A stretch of 64,000 nucleotides of DNA from positions 2,418,001 through 2,482,000 of the forward strand of contig NZ_CP035375.1 in NCBI RefSeq assembly GCF_004118935.1, written 5' to 3'. This DNA comes from Salinibacterium sp. UTAS2018 (GTDB lineage: Bacteria; Actinomycetota; Actinomycetes; Actinomycetales; Microbacteriaceae). Below, one piece after another: positions 61,811-64,000 of the stretch. The notes under the pieces were generated by a model that was given only the letters and a program-made list of their open reading frames with translations, did no database searches and was not told where the DNA came from. Position 1 is the stretch's first letter, and every line of letters begins with the position of its first letter. A program made the translations under genes and the position numbers.

Positions 61811-63397
61811 ATGAACTCCCCGAAAAACCGAGTACTTCGCTGGGGCATTGCCCCGGTCGGAGCACTTGCCGCACTGGGCCTGTTGGCCTCTTGCGCGGCA
61901 GGGCCAGCCGCTTCGCCCAAGACGGATATCACGATGGCAGTCACGGGCGACCCCGTGTGCCTCGACCCTCAGCAGGTCACCCTCACCACCGCGCTCAACA
62001 TTGGCCGCCAGGTTGTTGACTCGCTTATTGATCAGGATGCTGAAACCGGTGAACTCGTGCCGTGGCTCGCAGAGAGCTGGGAAACCAACGATGACCTCAC
62101 CGAGTTCACTTTCGAACTGCGCGATGACGTCACCTTCAGCGATGAGACCGCACTGACGGCAGACACCGTGGTCAAGAACCTCGATGCTCTCTTCGAAATG
62201 GGTTCCACCGCATCCCTCGCTTCGCAGTACCTCGCCGGTTACGAAGGCAGCACCGCTGTTGACGAGAACACGGTGACCGTGAACTTCGAGTCGTCGAACG
62301 CCCAGTTCTTGCAGGGCGCAAGCACCATCACGCTCGGCCTCGTCTCTGACGCCACCACCGAACTCAGCGCTGAAGACCGCTGCCAGACTGTTGTCGGCAC
62401 CGGCCCGTTCACGATCGACTCTTACGTGGCTAACGACTCCGTCGTGATCGCCAAGCGTGTCGGCTATGACTGGGCATCCGAACTTCGCGGCCACAGCGGT
62501 GAAGCACTCGTTGACACCGTCACGTTCCCGATCACGCCTGAGGCAGGCGTGCGCACCGGTGGACTCCAGACCGGCGAATTCGACATCATCCAGGACCTTC
62601 CTGCCGTAGACGAGACCCGCTTCGACACCGCGGACTACAACATCTACGCTCGCGGAAACCCCGGAATGCCCACGAGCCTCGTGCCCAACACCACACGTCC
62701 CGTCGTCAGCGACGAGATCGTGCGTAAGGCAATGCTGCTCGCCACCGACCGTGCCGAAATCACCGCACTCACTGGTTCGTCGCAGTCGCAGCCCGCATCG
62801 AGCGCACTCAGCTCCGCGACTCCCGGCTACAGCAGCCAGGAAGACGCGATGGCCTACGACCTCGATGCAGCCACCGCGTTGCTCGACGATAACGGTTGGG
62901 TAGTCGGTTCTGACGGCATCCGCGAGAAGGACGGCCAGCGTCTCACCATGAGCGTTACCGCCTTCTACGGCCAGGATGTTCTTGAGGCAACTCAGATTCA
63001 GCTCGCTAAGGCTGGCATCGACCTGCAGCTCAACATCGTGACCGCCGGCGACTTCTTCGGAGCCATCGCGACCGGTGACTACGACTTCTTGAGCGCCAGC
63101 CTCACGCGCACTGACCCCGACGTTTTGCGGGTCACGTTCTCGAAGGATGCCGTCTCGAAGTGGGCCATCATCGATGACGCTGAACTGGAGTCGCTCCTCA
63201 CCGAGCAGGCCACTACGGCAGACACCACCGAGCGCACGGCACTCATCGCCGAAATTCAGGAGATGATTATTGACCGTGCGTACCTGATCCCGCTTCTCGA
63301 AGTTGCTCAGGTGCACGCCTCAACCGCTAACGTTTCTGGTCTGACCTTCGACTCGTCGTCGCGCCTGATCATGTACGACGTCAGCGTTTCGGAATAA
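61811..63397 (+). CDS. peptide-type ABC transporter substrate-binding lipoprotein
   Basis: A 528-residue family 5 solute-binding protein (DppA/OppA type). The lipobox is GLLASC (Cys about 28). DPVCLDPQQVTLTTALNIGR is the family signature, then WLAESWETNDDLTEFTFELR and RDDVTFSDETALTADTVVKN. MPTSLVPNTTRPVVSDEIVR marks domain III. It follows the amidohydrolase by 153 bases and precedes a DppB-like permease, giving a peptide import-and-cleavage unit. Confidence 0.93.
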   Translation: MNSPKNRVLRWGIAPVGALAALGLLASCAAGPAASPKTDITMAVTGDPVCLDPQQVTLTTALNIGRQVVDSLIDQDAETGELVPWLAESWETNDDLTEFTFELRDDVTFSDETALTADTVVKNLDALFEMGSTASLASQYLAGYEGSTAVDENTVTVNFESSNAQFLQGASTITLGLVSDATTELSAEDRCQTVVGTGPFTIDSYVANDSVVIAKRVGYDWASELRGHSGEALVDTVTFPITPEAGVRTGGLQTGEFDIIQDLPAVDETRFDTADYNIYARGNPGMPTSLVPNTTRPVVSDEIVRKAMLLATDRAEITALTGSSQSQPASSALSSATPGYSSQEDAMAYDLDAATALLDDNGWVVGSDGIREKDGQRLTMSVTAFYGQDVLEATQIQLAKAGIDLQLNIVTAGDFFGAIATGDYDFLSASLTRTDPDVLRVTFSKDAVSKWAIIDDAELESLLTEQATTADTTERTALIAEIQEMIIDRAYLIPLLEVAQVHASTANVSGLTFDSSSRLIMYDVSVSE

Positions 63398-63438
63398 CTC
63401 TCACGGGGTGATGTGACCAGCATGAATGAGCTTCAGTC

Positions 63439-64000
63439 ATGACACAGGTGAAAGCCTGGGCCAGCTACCTGCTGCCCAAAATCGGACAGTTCCTGTTCGT
63501 TGTCGTGGCTACCTACACGCTCGTTTTCGTGCTGGTCCACTTCCTGCCCGGTGACCCGTTGATCGCCGCCCTTGCAGCAAAGGGCGGCGCATCAACGGTC
63601 ATCGATCCGGCCGAGCTCGACGCCCTGCGCGTGCAGTACGGGCTCGACGGAACACTCTGGCAGCAGTACTTCGGCCACCTCGTTGCGGCGGCTCAGGGAG
63701 ACCTCGGTGTCTCCATCTCCACCGGAGTTCCCGTGACCGAGATGATCGCCCGGGCCTTCCCGTTCAGCGTGCAGATCGCCTCCCTCGCTCTGCTCTTCGG
63801 CGTGACATCCGCCGTTCTCATCACTTTCTTGGCCTACGCAGCACCGTGGCCGTGGCTGCGCCAACTGCTGCTGCAGATTCCGCCATTCGGGATCGCGGTG
63901 CCCGCCTTCTTGAGCGGTCTGCTGCTGATCAGCGTCTTCGCTTTCGCTCTCGGCTGGTTGCCCTCCGCCGGCGCTCGCAGCTTCGACGCGGCCATCCTGC
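63439..64000 (+). CDS. DppB-type ABC transporter permease, partial
   Basis: The first 187 codons of an oligopeptide permease; the gene continues past the window. KIGQFLFVVVATYTLVFVLV is helix 1, HFLPGDPLIAALAAKGG the conserved PGDP motif, and AELDALRVQYGLDGTLWQQY is typical of DppB. LGVSISTGVPVTEMIARAFP precedes helix 2. A seven-codon ORF (ATG 63422) ends in TGA overlapping this ATG, perhaps coupling translation. Confidence 0.92.
   Translation, partial: MTQVKAWASYLLPKIGQFLFVVVATYTLVFVLVHFLPGDPLIAALAAKGGASTVIDPAELDALRVQYGLDGTLWQQYFGHLVAAAQGDLGVSISTGVPVTEMIARAFPFSVQIASLALLFGVTSAVLITFLAYAAPWPWLRQLLLQIPPFGIAVPAFLSGLLLISVFAFALGWLPSAGARSFDAAIL

Noticed and set aside
60461..63316. A 951-codon open frame on the minus strand
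   Set aside because: It lies opposite both the amidohydrolase and the peptide-binding lipoprotein and the gap between them. The plus-strand products have clear motifs, while this one has none; such frames arise from codon bias in GC-rich genes.

Overview
The window is high-GC DNA from an actinobacterium, most likely of the Microbacteriaceae type and probably aquatic. The evidence is: the actinobacterial pairing of a small MerR/excisionase-type HTH gene with the tiny ribosomal protein bS22 and a SerB1-like HAD phosphatase; a complete menaquinone (not ubiquinone) route; System II cytochrome c assembly; many GTG starts; frequent TANNNT -10 boxes placed 6-7 bases before the start codon (leaderless mRNAs); and a heliorhodopsin. 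The genus cannot be fixed from sequence reading alone.

Layout. 1-5.5 kb: 5'-end of a ROK regulator, a KtrAB/Trk-type potassium uptake pair, an ArsR-type regulator, the HTH-bS22-HAD-glutaredoxin group and a Dabb protein. 5.6-11.6 kb: an archaeal-type aspartyl-tRNA synthetase, then a phosphatase-tlpA-ccdA-resB-ccsB cytochrome c maturation operon. 11.8-25.3 kb: lipoprotein and menaquinone region (menC, menB, menE, menA, menD, menF, menG, polyprenyl diphosphate synthase) with PPK2 and a ferredoxin-NADP reductase; menH and a DHNA-CoA thioesterase are not here. 25.3-30 kb: cardiolipin synthase, CPA1 antiporter, YajQ, tRNA-Tyr and a bacterial voltage-gated sodium channel. 30-35.5 kb: GH16 glucanase with a decayed upstream gene, an M23 peptidase preceded by a coupled 21-codon ORF, tRNA-Thr, tRNA-Met, ThuA, a LysR-type DNA-binding-domain-only protein and a GNAT enzyme.

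35.6-41.7 kb: LacI-type regulator with two operators in front of araB-araD-araA, followed by a heliorhodopsin and a strong terminator. 41.7-47.2 kb: a TetR-controlled divergon (DJ-1/Hsp31-like protein plus CurA-like oxidoreductase), a membrane protein of unknown role, an unusual HTH-ECF S-component-like fusion, and a LacI regulator. 47.3-55.1 kb: a maltose/maltodextrin system with divergent aglA and malE-malF-malG-GH13, two identical LacI operator cores, and a hairpin attenuator after malE. 55.1-60.3 kb: epimerase, quinone reductase, GntR regulator, kbl and tdh (threonine catabolism). 60.4-64 kb: amidohydrolase and the start of an oligopeptide-type ABC importer.

Two membrane photobiology/excitability genes stand out, the heliorhodopsin and the NavAb-like channel. 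At the DNA level three features stand out: pervasive leaderless promoters; two tandem repeats that begin inside the last codons of a gene and run downstream; and a pair of divergent genes whose -10 boxes overlap on opposite strands.
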